A stretch of DNA of 64,000 nt from Leeuwenhoekiella sp. (GCA_002708845.1 PAPI01000024.1:62001-126000); one strand, 5' to 3'; counted from the stretch's first letter, positions 22,345-31,853 are shown. Numbers and translations: made by a program. The notes: generated by a model from the letters alone, not told the origin.

Positions 22345-23991
22345 ATGGTTAAATTAATGCTCTTTATACTCAGTCTACTATTGGCCCTTCAGGGCTTTGC
22401 ACAGGAAAACGGAAGTGCTACGCAGTGGCAGGAAGACCTTCGGTTTTTTCAGAATACCATTCACGAGGACTATCCTTTTCTGTTTGTAAAAACAAGCCCG
22501 GAGGCATTTGACGGGGAAGTGGAAGCCCTATACGCGGAAATCCCGAATTTACAGGAACACGAAATCATCGTGGGCATCTCCCGATTGGCTGCGTCATTCA
22601 AATACGGACATACACACCTGAGTTTTTGGCAAAAACCGGTGGAATTTGCTCAGTTCCCGTACAATTTATATGCGTTTGAAGACGGAATCTATATTGAAGG
22701 CACCCACAAAAACTATCCGGAAGCAGTAGGAGCGAAGGTACTGGCCGTAGCAGGTACACCCATTGCCGAAGCGCTACAAGCCATTGAACCCACAGTTCCG
22801 GCAGAGAACGCACAATATTTTAAAGCTTATGGAATCAACAACCTGCGCTATCCGGAAATTTTACACGCACAAAAACTAACCCAAAGCCTTCAAAATACGG
22901 TAACCCTCAAGCTGGAAAAAAACGGCAGGGTTTTTAACCAGACCTTTAAAGCCTTGCCCAAAGGAAACAGTATACCCACACATCGCGGTTTTGTCACTCC
23001 GGATGCAACCTGGTTATCGGCAAGAGATCAGGACACCACGCCCTTGTATTTACAGCAGCTGGATCAGGTATATTTTGAAGAATTTTTAGCCGATGAGCAG
23101 GCGATGTACGTAAGGCATAGTAGAATTCAGGATGAACCTGGAGAGTCTACCAGGGATTTTTACGCTCGGGTTTTAGAGGAAGTTGTAGCGAAGGATGCCG
23201 AAAAACTGATCATCGATTTGCGCTTAAACGGTGGCGGAAACAACTACCTGAATAAAGACGTCATCAAAGAACTCCTTAAAACGGAACACATTAATCAAAT
23301 AGGAAAGCTGTTTGTGATCATTGGTAAGCGCACCTTTTCTGCCTGTCAAAATCTGGTTAACGAACTCGACAATTATACCAATGTTATTTTTGTGGGAGAG
23401 CCTACTGCAGAAAACCTCAATTTCTGGGGCGATAACCGTCCGCTAACCTTGCCCAATAGTGGTGTTTCGATCTCGGTATCGTATTTATGGTGGCAGGACA
23501 AACCCGCTTTAGAAAACGCCGAATGGATGGCTCCGAATCTTCCGGTTGCGATGACTTTTGAGGAGTATCGTACCAATCAGGATCCGGTATTAGAAGCCGC
23601 ATTAGCCTTTGACAAACCCGATTTTAAACCCAAACCGATGGACTACGTAAAAGAACTGTATTTCTCTGGACAAACCCATAAACTGGCGGAAGAACTTCCT
23701 AGAATGATTCAGGATCCGTTGTATGCCTTTTGCGATTTTGAGACCGAACTCCTTAAACAGGGAAACCTTTTACTACAAAGTGGGCGCGAACCGCAAATTC
23801 AGGCAGCAATACAGGTGTTTTCTACGGTTTTAAACCTATTCCCAGATTCCGCAAACGCCTATAAACACCTTGGAGAATCCTATATCGCCATTGGTAATGA
23901 GAAGGAAGCCAAACAAGTACTCCTTAAAGCTGTTGCTTTAGATCCAGATGGAGTAGGGATAGCAGCTCAAGAACTTCTAGCCGAAATTTAG
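22345..23991 (+). CDS. Secreted S41-like peptidase with C-terminal TPR
   Basis: The 548-residue product starts with a signal peptide ending near QGFAQ. The middle (about 120-440) resembles the tail-specific protease (S41) fold: a short PDZ-like part with GAKVLAVAGTPI, then KLIIDLRLNGGGNN, and GKRTFSACQN with candidate nucleophile Ser332, followed by GEPTAENLNFWGD. The last 90 residues form TPR-like helices (NAYKHLGESYIAIGNEKEAKQVLLKAVALDP). I chose ATG 22345 because it begins the signal peptide; an upstream in-frame ATG at 22243 adds 34 residues that would bury it. The divergent LuxR regulator probably controls it. Confidence 0.85.
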   Translation: MVKLMLFILSLLLALQGFAQENGSATQWQEDLRFFQNTIHEDYPFLFVKTSPEAFDGEVEALYAEIPNLQEHEIIVGISRLAASFKYGHTHLSFWQKPVEFAQFPYNLYAFEDGIYIEGTHKNYPEAVGAKVLAVAGTPIAEALQAIEPTVPAENAQYFKAYGINNLRYPEILHAQKLTQSLQNTVTLKLEKNGRVFNQTFKALPKGNSIPTHRGFVTPDATWLSARDQDTTPLYLQQLDQVYFEEFLADEQAMYVRHSRIQDEPGESTRDFYARVLEEVVAKDAEKLIIDLRLNGGGNNYLNKDVIKELLKTEHINQIGKLFVIIGKRTFSACQNLVNELDNYTNVIFVGEPTAENLNFWGDNRPLTLPNSGVSISVSYLWWQDKPALENAEWMAPNLPVAMTFEEYRTNQDPVLEAALAFDKPDFKPKPMDYVKELYFSGQTHKLAEELPRMIQDPLYAFCDFETELLKQGNLLLQSGREPQIQAAIQVFSTVLNLFPDSANAYKHLGESYIAIGNEKEAKQVLLKAVALDPDGVGIAAQELLAEI

Positions 23992-24116
23992 GAGATTTAT
24001 CAGTTAGTTTAGAGTGATTGGGAATCTATACGCAATACTGGGAAAAAAGTTCAGGATATAATAAGGTTGTAATTTATTAAACTAAATATTTAGTTTAATA
24101 TAGTTTAAATTAGTAT

Positions 24117-24845
24117 CAGTCATTTCAAAAGAGCTTTTTTAGCGACTGAGAAATCGCATTAGACATTCCGATGTGATTTATAGGCGTGTGGGATTTCTCG
24201 ATAGCATCTCGACTGCGCTTCGATAAAGCTCAATTTGACACGCTCGATGTGACAACCATAATGATGCGATCCTGATCCCGAGGTTCGGGACAGGATGACG
24301 AAAAACATGTAAAATCCTAATCTCTGAGAATCGCGTATTTGAAAAATTCCGGACCATTGTACAGAATACGTGATTATAAACAGTTAGTTTGAAGGAACAT
24401 TTTCAGCGCCTGAGAAATCGCATAAGAAAGTCCAGAGGATTTACCAGCCTATGTGATTTATCTCTGAGGTCGAAATGAGATTTGGATGCGATCCTGAAAC
24501 GAGTTCGGGATGACGACTTAATGTAAAAGCCAATCGCTGAGAATCGCGTATTTGAAAAATTCCGGACCATTGTACAGAATACGCAAATTATAAACAGGCA
24601 TTTCGAGGGAGTTTTTTCAGCAAAGGGGGAAATCATATGAGTATAATTCCGCTTGTGATTTCTCGACTGCGCTCGATGTGACATTCTGATGGGATCCTGA
24701 TCCCGAAGCTTCGAGACAGTGTGACGTAAAAATCCCAATCGCTGAGAATCGCGTATTTAAAAATTTCCGGGCCATTAGAATACGCGAATTATAAACAGTC
24801 AGTTTGAAAGAGTTTTTTAACGACTGAGAAATAGATTAAGCAGAT
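24117..24845 (+). repeat. Tandem array of a 200-264 base intergenic repeat
   Basis: Units start at about 24117, 24381, 24595 and a truncated one at 24796. Each opens with CAGTCATTT or CAGTTAGTTT, then GAGAAATCGCAT. A GATCCTGAtcCCGA-type arm follows, then GAGAATCGCGTATTT, an ATTCCGGACCATT core and AATACGCG. GCGTATT and AATACGC are inverted, so each unit can fold. Unit lengths are 264, 214 and 201, so the copies have diverged. A lone copy is at 21205. Confidence 0.85.
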
Positions 24846-24976
24846 ATGCTTAAATGATAAGCCGTAATTTCTTTTAACATAATACCTGACGATATGAGTC
24901 TAAGGACGTCATATCTGATATTATGCTAAATAGCCTGAAAAACGGCTATTCAGAAATTACTGTTTTTGTTCTATAA

Positions 24977-24991
24977 TTTACATTATGTAAA
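24977..24991. promoter_or_regulatory. 15-bp palindrome, possible operator
   Basis: TTTACATTATGTAAA is a perfect odd-centred palindrome about 115 bases before the CDF transporter start. It could be a metal-responsive operator, but I have no second copy to support that. Confidence 0.35.
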
Positions 24992-25104
24992 ATAGAATAG
25001 TTGGAAGTGAACACAAACCCCTCTTTTGCTAAAATAAGTTTAAAGTGTGGTAATCTCTAAATTACTTCTGGTTTATGCTGTACTTTTCGAAAAAATGTTT
25101 GTTT

Positions 25105-26025
25105 ATGGCATCTGGTTCTAAAATTTCGATTTACGGAGCAATTGCAGCAAACCTGCTCATAGCCGCCAGTAAATTTACCGCTTCGTTTTTTACAGGAAGC
25201 TCGGCGATGCTTGCCGAAGGCATTCATTCTACCATAGATACCGGTAACGGCTTTCTGTTGCTTTTGGGATTAAAACGCGGTAAAAAACCTGCAGATGCCC
25301 GGCATCCCTTTGGTTACGGGAAAGAAATTTACTTCTGGAGTTTTGTAGTGAGCATTCTTATTTTTTCATTAGGTGGCGGTTTTGCCATCTGGGAAGGCGT
25401 TCACAGCCTGCAGGATCCACAAATTATTGAAGACCCCACCTGGAATTACGCCGTGCTGGTCGCAGCGATTCTGTTTGAGGGAACCTCGCTGATTATCGCG
25501 CTTAAAAACTTCAATAAATCACATCCCACCGGCAACATCATCAGCAACATTCATAAAAGTAAAGATCCTGCCAGTTTTGCGGTAATCATTGAAGACAGCG
25601 CCGCGGTTACCGGTCTTATTATTGCTCTTTTAGGCGTATATCTGTCCATCGCACTTGACAATCCGTACATCGATGGCTACGCGTCTATCTCGATTGGTGT
25701 ACTCCTCCTGGTCGTTGCCAGTTTTCTGGCGTATGAGACCAAAGGTTTACTGTTGGGAGAAAGTGCACGTCCCGAAGTTCTGGAAAAAATTGACGCGATC
25801 TTAAAAGAAAATCCCGAAGTCCTGCGTTGGAATCTTCCCAAGTCTGTACACTTTGGCCCCGAGAATATTTTATTGGTTATCGAGGTCGAACTCAACGATG
25901 CTTTGGGCCTAAACGACGCGGAAGCCGTGGTTAAAAAAATAGACCGGGAAATTTTAAATAAAGTACCTAAAGTCAAACAGGTTTTTATACAAACCCTGGA
26001 CGATCTCGATCAGCCTATAGATTAA
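25105..26025 (+). CDS. Cation diffusion facilitator (zinc/iron exporter family)
   Basis: CDF proteins exchange cytoplasmic divalent metal for protons. The 306-residue product has six membrane helices. Metal-site signatures are AMLAEGIHSTIDTGNGFLLLLG (helix 2) and SFAVIIEDSAAVTGL (helix 5), with HPFGYGKEIYFWSF between them. A cytoplasmic ferredoxin-like domain follows from about residue 215. The pattern resembles the ZnT9-like branch more than FieF. ATG 25105 (MASGSK) is preferred; an ATG at 25075 would add ten residues. It is monocistronic, with possible operator elements upstream. Confidence 0.9.
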   Translation: MASGSKISIYGAIAANLLIAASKFTASFFTGSSAMLAEGIHSTIDTGNGFLLLLGLKRGKKPADARHPFGYGKEIYFWSFVVSILIFSLGGGFAIWEGVHSLQDPQIIEDPTWNYAVLVAAILFEGTSLIIALKNFNKSHPTGNIISNIHKSKDPASFAVIIEDSAAVTGLIIALLGVYLSIALDNPYIDGYASISIGVLLLVVASFLAYETKGLLLGESARPEVLEKIDAILKENPEVLRWNLPKSVHFGPENILLVIEVELNDALGLNDAEAVVKKIDREILNKVPKVKQVFIQTLDDLDQPID

Positions 26026-26217
26026 ATCACTACTAAGGGTGTAAAATTCCTTAACACTTGGTCCTCCCAACTATTATACTATTCTTAAAATGGGAAATTA
26101 AGTATTCACCCAGCTTAAAATCCCCCATTTCTTTAGTAATTTTCTTATAGCCTAACAGGGAAAATGCTTTAAATCTGATGAGCTATTTGTTAGGTAACAA
26201 CCAAATACCTATTTATT

Positions 26218-26409
26218 ATGAAACCACGTATCAAAATTTTTACACTCACCTTTATTGCTGTAGCACTATTTGTCTTTGGCTTTTACTACCTCGATACCCA
26301 CGAGATTATGAATTCCGTAAAATTGGGGGTTATAGGTGGTGTTGTAGTAGGTGCCATTGCTGCGATCTTAATTCCTTTTGTTTTAAAAGGACATAAACAG
26401 GAGCACTAA
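26218..26409 (+). CDS. Small two-helix membrane protein
   Basis: The 63-residue product has two hydrophobic helices (about 7-24 and 37-56) with the short connector DTHEIMNSV and a charged tail KGHKQEH. ATG 26218 follows an AT-rich leader. It is convergent with the DUF4251 gene; only one base separates the two stop codons, and I see no terminator between them. The family is not recognised. Confidence 0.6.
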   Translation: MKPRIKIFTLTFIAVALFVFGFYYLDTHEIMNSVKLGVIGGVVVGAIAAILIPFVLKGHKQEH

Positions 26410-26410
26410 T

Positions 26411-26965
26411 CTACTTATCTTCAGCTTCCTTAATCGCCTCTACCCTTCCGCGAAACTGAATATTGGATCGCTGTGTACTGTTGACAGACATGTTTGCATT
26501 TTGATTAGGGCTTAAATTGAGTATAAAGCTATACATTTCATTGCCCTGTGTATCTTTAGCATCAAACCGAATGACATACATTCCGCGTTTGGTTTCTACC
26601 CGGTAATCTTTCAATAATCCGTCAATAGTAATGCCAGCATCACGGGTATTGTAGCCACCGCCCATACGGCGCTCGCCAAAATAAGGTAAATTAGCCTCGA
26701 TACTGTCTCCTTTAATTCTCAAGTAGTTAGGTGTCCCAATCAGGCTGATTTGGTTGCTGTTGTTTCCGGGCCCCAGGATTCCGCTATTAAGCACCGCATT
26801 TACAGCAGCAGTATTCATAGGCATCGCAAAATTAGATTCGATCTCAAAATTGCGATCTGCTATCCATTCATTGAGTTCGGCATTGGTTGTAGCATCTGCA
26901 TCTTTCATACTTCCGCAGGAAATTAGTAAAGCTCCTGCAAACAGGAATACAAGTATTTTTTTCAT
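26411..26965 (-). CDS. DUF4251 lipoprotein
   Basis: The 184-residue product has a lipobox near residue 17 (LLISCGS). The mature part matches DUF4251, a Bacteroidota family: RNFEIESNFAMPMNTAAVNAV, then SLIGTPNYLRIKGDSIEANLPYFGERRMGGGY and GITIDGLLKDYRVE. It is likely periplasmic or at the outer membrane; its function is unknown. Its start codon overlaps the stop of the preceding small gene, so it ends the minus-strand operon that starts at 28506. Confidence 0.85.
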   Translation of the reverse strand: MKKILVFLFAGALLISCGSMKDADATTNAELNEWIADRNFEIESNFAMPMNTAAVNAVLNSGILGPGNNSNQISLIGTPNYLRIKGDSIEANLPYFGERRMGGGYNTRDAGITIDGLLKDYRVETKRGMYVIRFDAKDTQGNEMYSFILNLSPNQNANMSVNSTQRSNIQFRGRVEAIKEAEDK

Positions 26966-27189
26966 CGTTTTTTGTTTTTTAATTCGTTATTCAATATTCC
27001 GACTTTAATTAGCAAGACCACACCGCTCAGGCACAAGCCTATTCCGGCTGTTCCTCCTAAAATCCAGTACCAGTCGGGCAATTCGCTGTGCTTCCACCAG
27101 CTGCTTTCGATAGCTAATGACAGGCCGCTACCCAACAATACAGCTCCAAAAGCCCCGTAAAACCACCATTTTTTAAGTTTGATTTCCAT
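26962..27189 (-). CDS. Small membrane protein in the FNT operon
   Basis: The 75-residue product has two membrane helices (about 9-27 and 41-62) with a tryptophan-rich connector and a basic tail. Its last four bases overlap the next gene (ATGA), and it follows the FNT gene after 7 bases. It may help assemble the channel, but there is no direct evidence. The family is not recognised. Confidence 0.65.
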   Translation of the reverse strand: MEIKLKKWWFYGAFGAVLLGSGLSLAIESSWWKHSELPDWYWILGGTAGIGLCLSGVVLLIKVGILNNELKNKKR

Positions 27190-27196
27190 CTAAATT

Positions 27197-28051
27197 TTAA
27201 TAATCACTTACATTAAATACAAACGCCCGGTATTTTAACAAGGCTACAAAAAATGCGCCACCTATTGCATTACCCAATAAAGCCAGACTTTGAAACCGCA
27301 AATAATCGGTAAATGTGACTTCGGGACCCGCTAAGAATGCCGAAAACACCTCAATATTACCAATGATACTGTGATGCAGGCCGGTAAAGGCCATAGTTGC
27401 CGTGATGATAAAAATAATCACAATACGACTGATAGTATCTTTTGAAGACGTAATCAACCAGGAAAGCAATCCCATCATCCAGCCCGCGAGAAGCGCACTC
27501 ACTAAAATCACCAAACCATCGTAATCGGCAACATGAGTACCTATTGCGATGATGGTCGCATGGTCAAAAATGCCCAATTGCGGACCTATCCAAATCAGGA
27601 GCAATCCCATAAGGAAACCGCCAATCAGGTTACCCACAATTACCAGTCCCCAAAGCCGCAACAGACTCCACAAGTCGCGCTGCCGGTTGAGCACCGGTAA
27701 CGTAAGTAAAGAGGTTTGTTCCGTAAACAGGATCGATTGGCCCAAAACTACCAGAATAAATCCCAGCGGATACACAAAAGCTAAAATTTTAAACAGGCCT
27801 TCTTCCGGTATTTTATCAGTATAATAGTAAAACATACTACACATCAATAAATAACTGAAGCCTATCTCGAGCCCCGCAGTAAGCGAACTCATTAAAATAC
27901 TGCTGGTGCTGCGGTCGTAAATTTCCTGGCCTTCACAGATTTGCTCTTTCAGAATCTCTCCGTGACTTTTTGCCTGGGTTACTTCACTTGATTCGGCCTT
28001 CTCCAGTTCCTGATCAATATTTTCCTGTTTTTTTTCTTCTTCTTCGCTCAT
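27197..28051 (-). CDS. Formate/nitrite transporter family channel
   Basis: FNT proteins are pentameric channels for small anions such as formate, nitrite or hydrosulfide. The 284-residue product has a charged N-terminal tail of about 55 residues, then six helices. Conserved spots include GLEIGFSYLLMC, FTEQTSLLTLPVLN and the GLHHSIIGNIEVF region with the central histidine. The extended N terminus and pattern resemble the YfdC-like branch, whose substrate is uncertain. It starts 2 bases after the deaminase stop codon. Confidence 0.9.
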   Translation of the reverse strand: MSEEEEKKQENIDQELEKAESSEVTQAKSHGEILKEQICEGQEIYDRSTSSILMSSLTAGLEIGFSYLLMCSMFYYYTDKIPEEGLFKILAFVYPLGFILVVLGQSILFTEQTSLLTLPVLNRQRDLWSLLRLWGLVIVGNLIGGFLMGLLLIWIGPQLGIFDHATIIAIGTHVADYDGLVILVSALLAGWMMGLLSWLITSSKDTISRIVIIFIITATMAFTGLHHSIIGNIEVFSAFLAGPEVTFTDYLRFQSLALLGNAIGGAFFVALLKYRAFVFNVSDY

Positions 28052-28053
28052 GT

Positions 28054-28506
28054 TTACGAATTCCAGACTGCTACCGCTTCATTGCGCAGCAGTTGTTTCA
28101 ATTTAAATTCGGCGTGACGCTTACCGGTATGCGAATTGTAAAACAAATCACTGTAAATATACCCTGCCTCTTTAGCATCAGCTGCCGAAGCGCCATAAAA
28201 CACTTGATCCAACTCTGCCCAGCGCGTGGTGCCCAGACACATCAGGCAGGGTTCACAGCTGGTATACAGCACACAGCCTTTAAGGCTTTTTGAACCCATT
28301 TTGGTACAGGCTTCCTGTATCATCGCCAGTTCGGCGTGCTGGGTACAATCGGTTTTTGCTCCTACCTGGTTATGCCCTTCGGCAATAATGCTTCCGTCTT
28401 TAACGATAAGTGCTCCAAAAGCGCCTCCGCCTTCGGTTTTACTGCCTTTAGCGGCCCAGTTAATAGCTTTTCGCATAAAGAACTCATGATCTTTCTCTGT
28501 TGTCAT
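28054..28506 (-). CDS. Nucleoside/base deaminase (CDA fold)
   Basis: The 150-residue product has the zinc motifs QHAELAMIQEAC and TSCEPCLMCLGTTRWA. It lacks the GFDD-IYxE tail of true guanine deaminase; the C-terminal part instead reads IYSDLFYNSHTGKRHAEF, so the substrate probably differs from that of the paralogue at 20378. It is the first gene of the operon with the FNT channel, the small membrane protein and DUF4251. Perhaps the anion or ammonium it produces is exported, but that is a guess. Confidence 0.85.
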   Translation of the reverse strand: MTTEKDHEFFMRKAINWAAKGSKTEGGGAFGALIVKDGSIIAEGHNQVGAKTDCTQHAELAMIQEACTKMGSKSLKGCVLYTSCEPCLMCLGTTRWAELDQVFYGASAADAKEAGYIYSDLFYNSHTGKRHAEFKLKQLLRNEAVAVWNS

Positions 28507-28547
28507 AATTTGTCTGTTATAGCAATTTTATAAGGTCTTAAATCAAA

Positions 28548-28586
28548 GACGGATACTAAAATACGCCGGGTAATTCAGTATCCGTC
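28548..28586. repeat. 10-bp inverted repeat in the acn/deaminase gap
   Basis: GACGGATACT (28548-28557) pairs perfectly with AGTATCCGTC (28577-28586) over a 19-base spacer. It lies about 40 bases before the deaminase start and could be an operator, or a weak terminator for aconitase. No strong T-run is seen on the minus strand. Confidence 0.5.
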
Positions 28587-28649
28587 CCTAAATTTTGTTA
28601 TCAAATGATTTTTTTGACGCTGCCAAAGGCTATCTCGCCCCGAGGTTGT

Positions 28650-30617
28650 TTACGCCGTGAGTTTTTCTTTAAAATCATTGATAATACCTCCTTTAAGCAA
28701 TACGCGTATCTGACGATCACTTAAGGTATGTCTTGTCGGGATTGAAATTTCACCACTTTTTTTCTTGATAATTACTTCAATGGTATCCCTGTTTTCAACA
28801 AGCTGGCGTAAGTTTTTAAACTGAATGGTATCGCCCTGCTCTATTTTCTCCAGATCATTAGCTTCTTCAAATTCCAAAGGAAGAATTCCGAAATTCACCA
28901 AGTTTTGCCACGCAATACGCGCGTAACTTTTGGCTATTACAGCTACCTGTCCTAAATACTTGGGTGCCAAAGCGGCGTGCTCTCGGCTACTTCCCTGTGC
29001 ATAATTCTCACCGGCAACCACAATATGGCCTCCCACCTGCTCCTTGGTTTCCATCGCCCGGTCGTAGAAGGTTTCATCTATCACCGTGTAACTGTACTTA
29101 CTGATTTCGGGCAGGTTGGACCGAAATGGAAGCACTTCGGCACCGGCTTTTAAAATCTCATCGGTCGAAATATTATCGCCCATCTTCAATAAAACCGGAA
29201 TTTTATAACTGTCCCGAAGCGCATCAATATGCGGTAAGGATTTGATATTCGGTCCTTTTTTGAGTTCCACTTTACTACCATCTTCTGCCGGCGGCACCAG
29301 CATATCCATATTGATGATGTGCAATTCGGGATCTTTATATTTCGGATAGCTCATATCATACAGATCGGCTAAATCCCGCGGATCAGTGATTTTACCGGTT
29401 AATGCCGAAGCCGCAGCGGTCTCGGGGCTGCATAAATGCACCTGATCGTCCTTGGTACCGGAGCGGTCAGGGAAATTACGCGGCATCGTACGCAGACTGA
29501 TGGTACCGCTAGCGGGAGCCTGCCCCATCCCGATACAGCCCATACACCCACTCTGGTGAAAACGTGCTCCTGCGGTGATCAGGTTGGCAAAAGCCTTGGT
29601 ATCTATCATATTTTGAATGATTTGGCGACTGGTCGGGTTGACATCAAAAGAAACATCGGGATTAACCGATTTTCCTTTTACAATGGCTCCGGCAATCCAA
29701 AAGTCGCGTAGACCGGGATTTGCAGACGAACCAATCACGACCTGAGAAATGGGTTTACCGGCCACCTCACTCACGGGAACCACGTTTCCGGGGCTTGTAG
29801 GTAAGGCAATAAGCGGCACCAGTTTATCCAATTCTATATGCTCGTGCAGATCGTAATCACAGCCTTCATCTGCCAGTAATTCAATCCAGTCTGCTTCACG
29901 ATCCTGAGACTTTAAAAATCGTTTGGTTTCCTGATCACTTGGAAAAACCGTAGTAGTAGCGCCTAATTCAGCACCCATATTGGCAATCACGTGACGATCC
30001 ATCGCACTGAGATGCTTTAATCCTTCTCCGTAGTATTCGATTATTTTACCAACGCCTCCTTTTACATCATGGCGACGCAACATTTCAAGAATTACATCTT
30101 TGGCACTCACCCAATCGGGTAATTTGCCGGTGAGCTTTACGCCCATCACTTTCGGCATTTTTACAAAATAAGGTTGTCCGGCAATAGCCGCCGCGACATC
30201 CAGACCACCGGTTCCTATCGCGAGCATACCCAGGGAGCCTGCAGCACAGCTGTGACTGTCACTTCCAACTAATGTCTTCCCCGGTTTGCCAAAACGCTCC
30301 ATATGAACGGGATGACTTACTCCATTACCCGGGCGGCTAAACCAAAGTCCGAATTTTTGAGCCGCACTATGCAAAAAAGCGTGATCATCGGCATTTTTAA
30401 AATCGGTTTGCAACAGGTTGTGGTCTACATATTGTACAGCAACCTCGGTTTTGGCTTTTTTTAGATTCATCGCCTCCAGCTCAAGCTGTACCAGAGTTCC
30501 GGTAGCATCCTGAAGTAGAGCCTGATCTATTTTAAGACCAATCTCCTTGCCCGGTACGAGTTCGCCATCAACCAGATGATCATTAATGAGTTTTTGAGTT
30601 ACGTTTAAGGGTTTCAT
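28650..30617 (-). CDS. Aconitate hydratase (monomeric, short type)
   Basis: Aconitase converts citrate to isocitrate in the TCA cycle through a 4Fe-4S cluster. The 655-residue product has cluster cysteines Cys124 (GSDSHSC) and Cys358/Cys361 (GCMGC), and the C-terminal swivel domain with NISTDEI and NYAQGSSREHAA. Its length (655) is shorter than AcnA or AcnB and fits the Aquifex-type putative aconitase group. There is no signal peptide. It is probably monocistronic, with a TTG-N20-TAATTTTT promoter candidate within the 60 bases upstream. Confidence 0.95.
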   Translation of the reverse strand: MKPLNVTQKLINDHLVDGELVPGKEIGLKIDQALLQDATGTLVQLELEAMNLKKAKTEVAVQYVDHNLLQTDFKNADDHAFLHSAAQKFGLWFSRPGNGVSHPVHMERFGKPGKTLVGSDSHSCAAGSLGMLAIGTGGLDVAAAIAGQPYFVKMPKVMGVKLTGKLPDWVSAKDVILEMLRRHDVKGGVGKIIEYYGEGLKHLSAMDRHVIANMGAELGATTTVFPSDQETKRFLKSQDREADWIELLADEGCDYDLHEHIELDKLVPLIALPTSPGNVVPVSEVAGKPISQVVIGSSANPGLRDFWIAGAIVKGKSVNPDVSFDVNPTSRQIIQNMIDTKAFANLITAGARFHQSGCMGCIGMGQAPASGTISLRTMPRNFPDRSGTKDDQVHLCSPETAAASALTGKITDPRDLADLYDMSYPKYKDPELHIINMDMLVPPAEDGSKVELKKGPNIKSLPHIDALRDSYKIPVLLKMGDNISTDEILKAGAEVLPFRSNLPEISKYSYTVIDETFYDRAMETKEQVGGHIVVAGENYAQGSSREHAALAPKYLGQVAVIAKSYARIAWQNLVNFGILPLEFEEANDLEKIEQGDTIQFKNLRQLVENRDTIEVIIKKKSGEISIPTRHTLSDRQIRVLLKGGIINDFKEKLTA

Positions 30618-30751
30618 TGATTTTTTATTTTGGTTGTTTAAAAATTAGAGAGAAACCCCTGAAAGGGCAATTATTTAACAGCAATTTAGAATCTGAGCCT
30701 GCTCAAGGCCTGTAAACTATAGTATATTTAACCCGGTGGAATTTATGTTAC

Positions 30752-30783
30752 TTGCGAATCTAAAGCATTCCGGTTTAGCTTTT
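30752..30783 (+). promoter_or_regulatory. Promoter candidate for the TerC gene
   Basis: TTG (30752-30754) and TAGCTTTT (30776-30783) are 21 bases apart, close to the Bacteroidota spacing of about 19-21, with one mismatch to TAnnTTTG. The ATG is 45 bases downstream. Confidence 0.5.
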
Positions 30784-30827
30784 TGTGCATAAAAACCGCC
30801 TTACCCTAACCAATTTAATTGTAATTT

Positions 30828-31805
30828 ATGCTTATTTGGGCCTTATTTATAGGATTTATACTCATTTGTCTTGCGCTTGATCTGGGCGTTTTTAATAAAG
30901 AAGATCACGTCATAAAAAGTAAAGAAGCAGGTATCTGGACTGCAGTCTGGTTTACCATCGCGATGACATTTAGTGGCATTATTTACTGGCTGTTTACTGC
31001 CGAAATGGTGAAAAATCCCACCGGTATAACAGCAAATACAGCAGTTTTAAAGTACATAACCGGTTATCTGATCGAGCTCTCACTAAGTATTGACAATGTA
31101 TTTGTGATAGCCGTGATTTTTTCTTCCTTTGCGATTCCTCCAAAATTTCAACATCGCGTATTGTTTTGGGGAATTTTGGGAGCCATCATTTTCCGGGCGC
31201 TGATGATTGTTTTTGGTGTAGCGCTTATCAATAAGTTTGAATGGATCATCTATGTTTTTGGAGCCTTCCTGCTATTTACGGCATACCGAATGCTCAGCTC
31301 TGACGATAATGATTACGATCCGCAGGATTCTAAAGTATATAAGTCGGTCAAAAAACTCTTTCCGGTAACTACCCGTATCGAAGGACACGCCTTTTTTTTG
31401 GAAGAAAATGGAAAAAAAGCAGCCACTCCCCTCTTTCTGGCTTTAATAGTTATTGAACTTACCGATGTCCTGTTTGCGTTAGACAGTATTCCGGCGATTT
31501 TAGCCATTACGGCAGATCCCTTTATCGTATTTACCTCAAATATATTCGCCATTCTGGGGCTTCGATCTATGTACTTTTTGATCTCAAGAATGATTCAGAA
31601 ATTTAGATTTATCAATTACAGTCTGGTAGTCATCCTGGCTTTTGTGGGACTAAAGATGATTTTCTCCCATAGCATCGAGATCCCCGAATGGTTGTCTCTT
31701 GGGGTTATCGTCGTTTCACTGGTTGGTGGAATTTTAGCATCCATGTATATTAAAAGCGATGATGAACCCGAAGATCAGACTACCGAAGCTGAAGAATTAC
31801 CTTAA
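30828..31805 (+). CDS. TerC/Alx-family membrane protein
   Basis: The 325-residue product has about nine membrane helices. The family signature SLSIDNVFVIAVIF (about 85-100) and its repeat LTDVLFALDSIPAILAIT (about 210-227) carry conserved acidic residues. Alx-type members export manganese; others act in tellurite resistance or metal loading of secreted enzymes. I looked for a yybP-ykoY riboswitch, common before alx, and did not see one. It is probably monocistronic, with its own promoter. Confidence 0.92.
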   Translation: MLIWALFIGFILICLALDLGVFNKEDHVIKSKEAGIWTAVWFTIAMTFSGIIYWLFTAEMVKNPTGITANTAVLKYITGYLIELSLSIDNVFVIAVIFSSFAIPPKFQHRVLFWGILGAIIFRALMIVFGVALINKFEWIIYVFGAFLLFTAYRMLSSDDNDYDPQDSKVYKSVKKLFPVTTRIEGHAFFLEENGKKAATPLFLALIVIELTDVLFALDSIPAILAITADPFIVFTSNIFAILGLRSMYFLISRMIQKFRFINYSLVVILAFVGLKMIFSHSIEIPEWLSLGVIVVSLVGGILASMYIKSDDEPEDQTTEAEELP

Positions 31806-31853
31806 ATTTTAAGTATTCTTAACGCCGGGATTATAAAGAAAGCCTAAAGTGCA

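Larger units (their letters stand above)
23992..25104. other. 1.1-kb gene-free tract
   Basis: No credible gene is present. It contains the tandem repeat tract (24117-24845), a nested hairpin (24878-24925), a second hairpin (24929-24950), a 15-bp palindrome (24977-24991) and a -7-like TAAGTTTA (25035-25042) before the CDF gene. Confidence 0.7.

Noticed and set aside
30618-30827. yybP-ykoY manganese riboswitch before the TerC gene
   Set aside because: I found no recognisable conserved core of that riboswitch.
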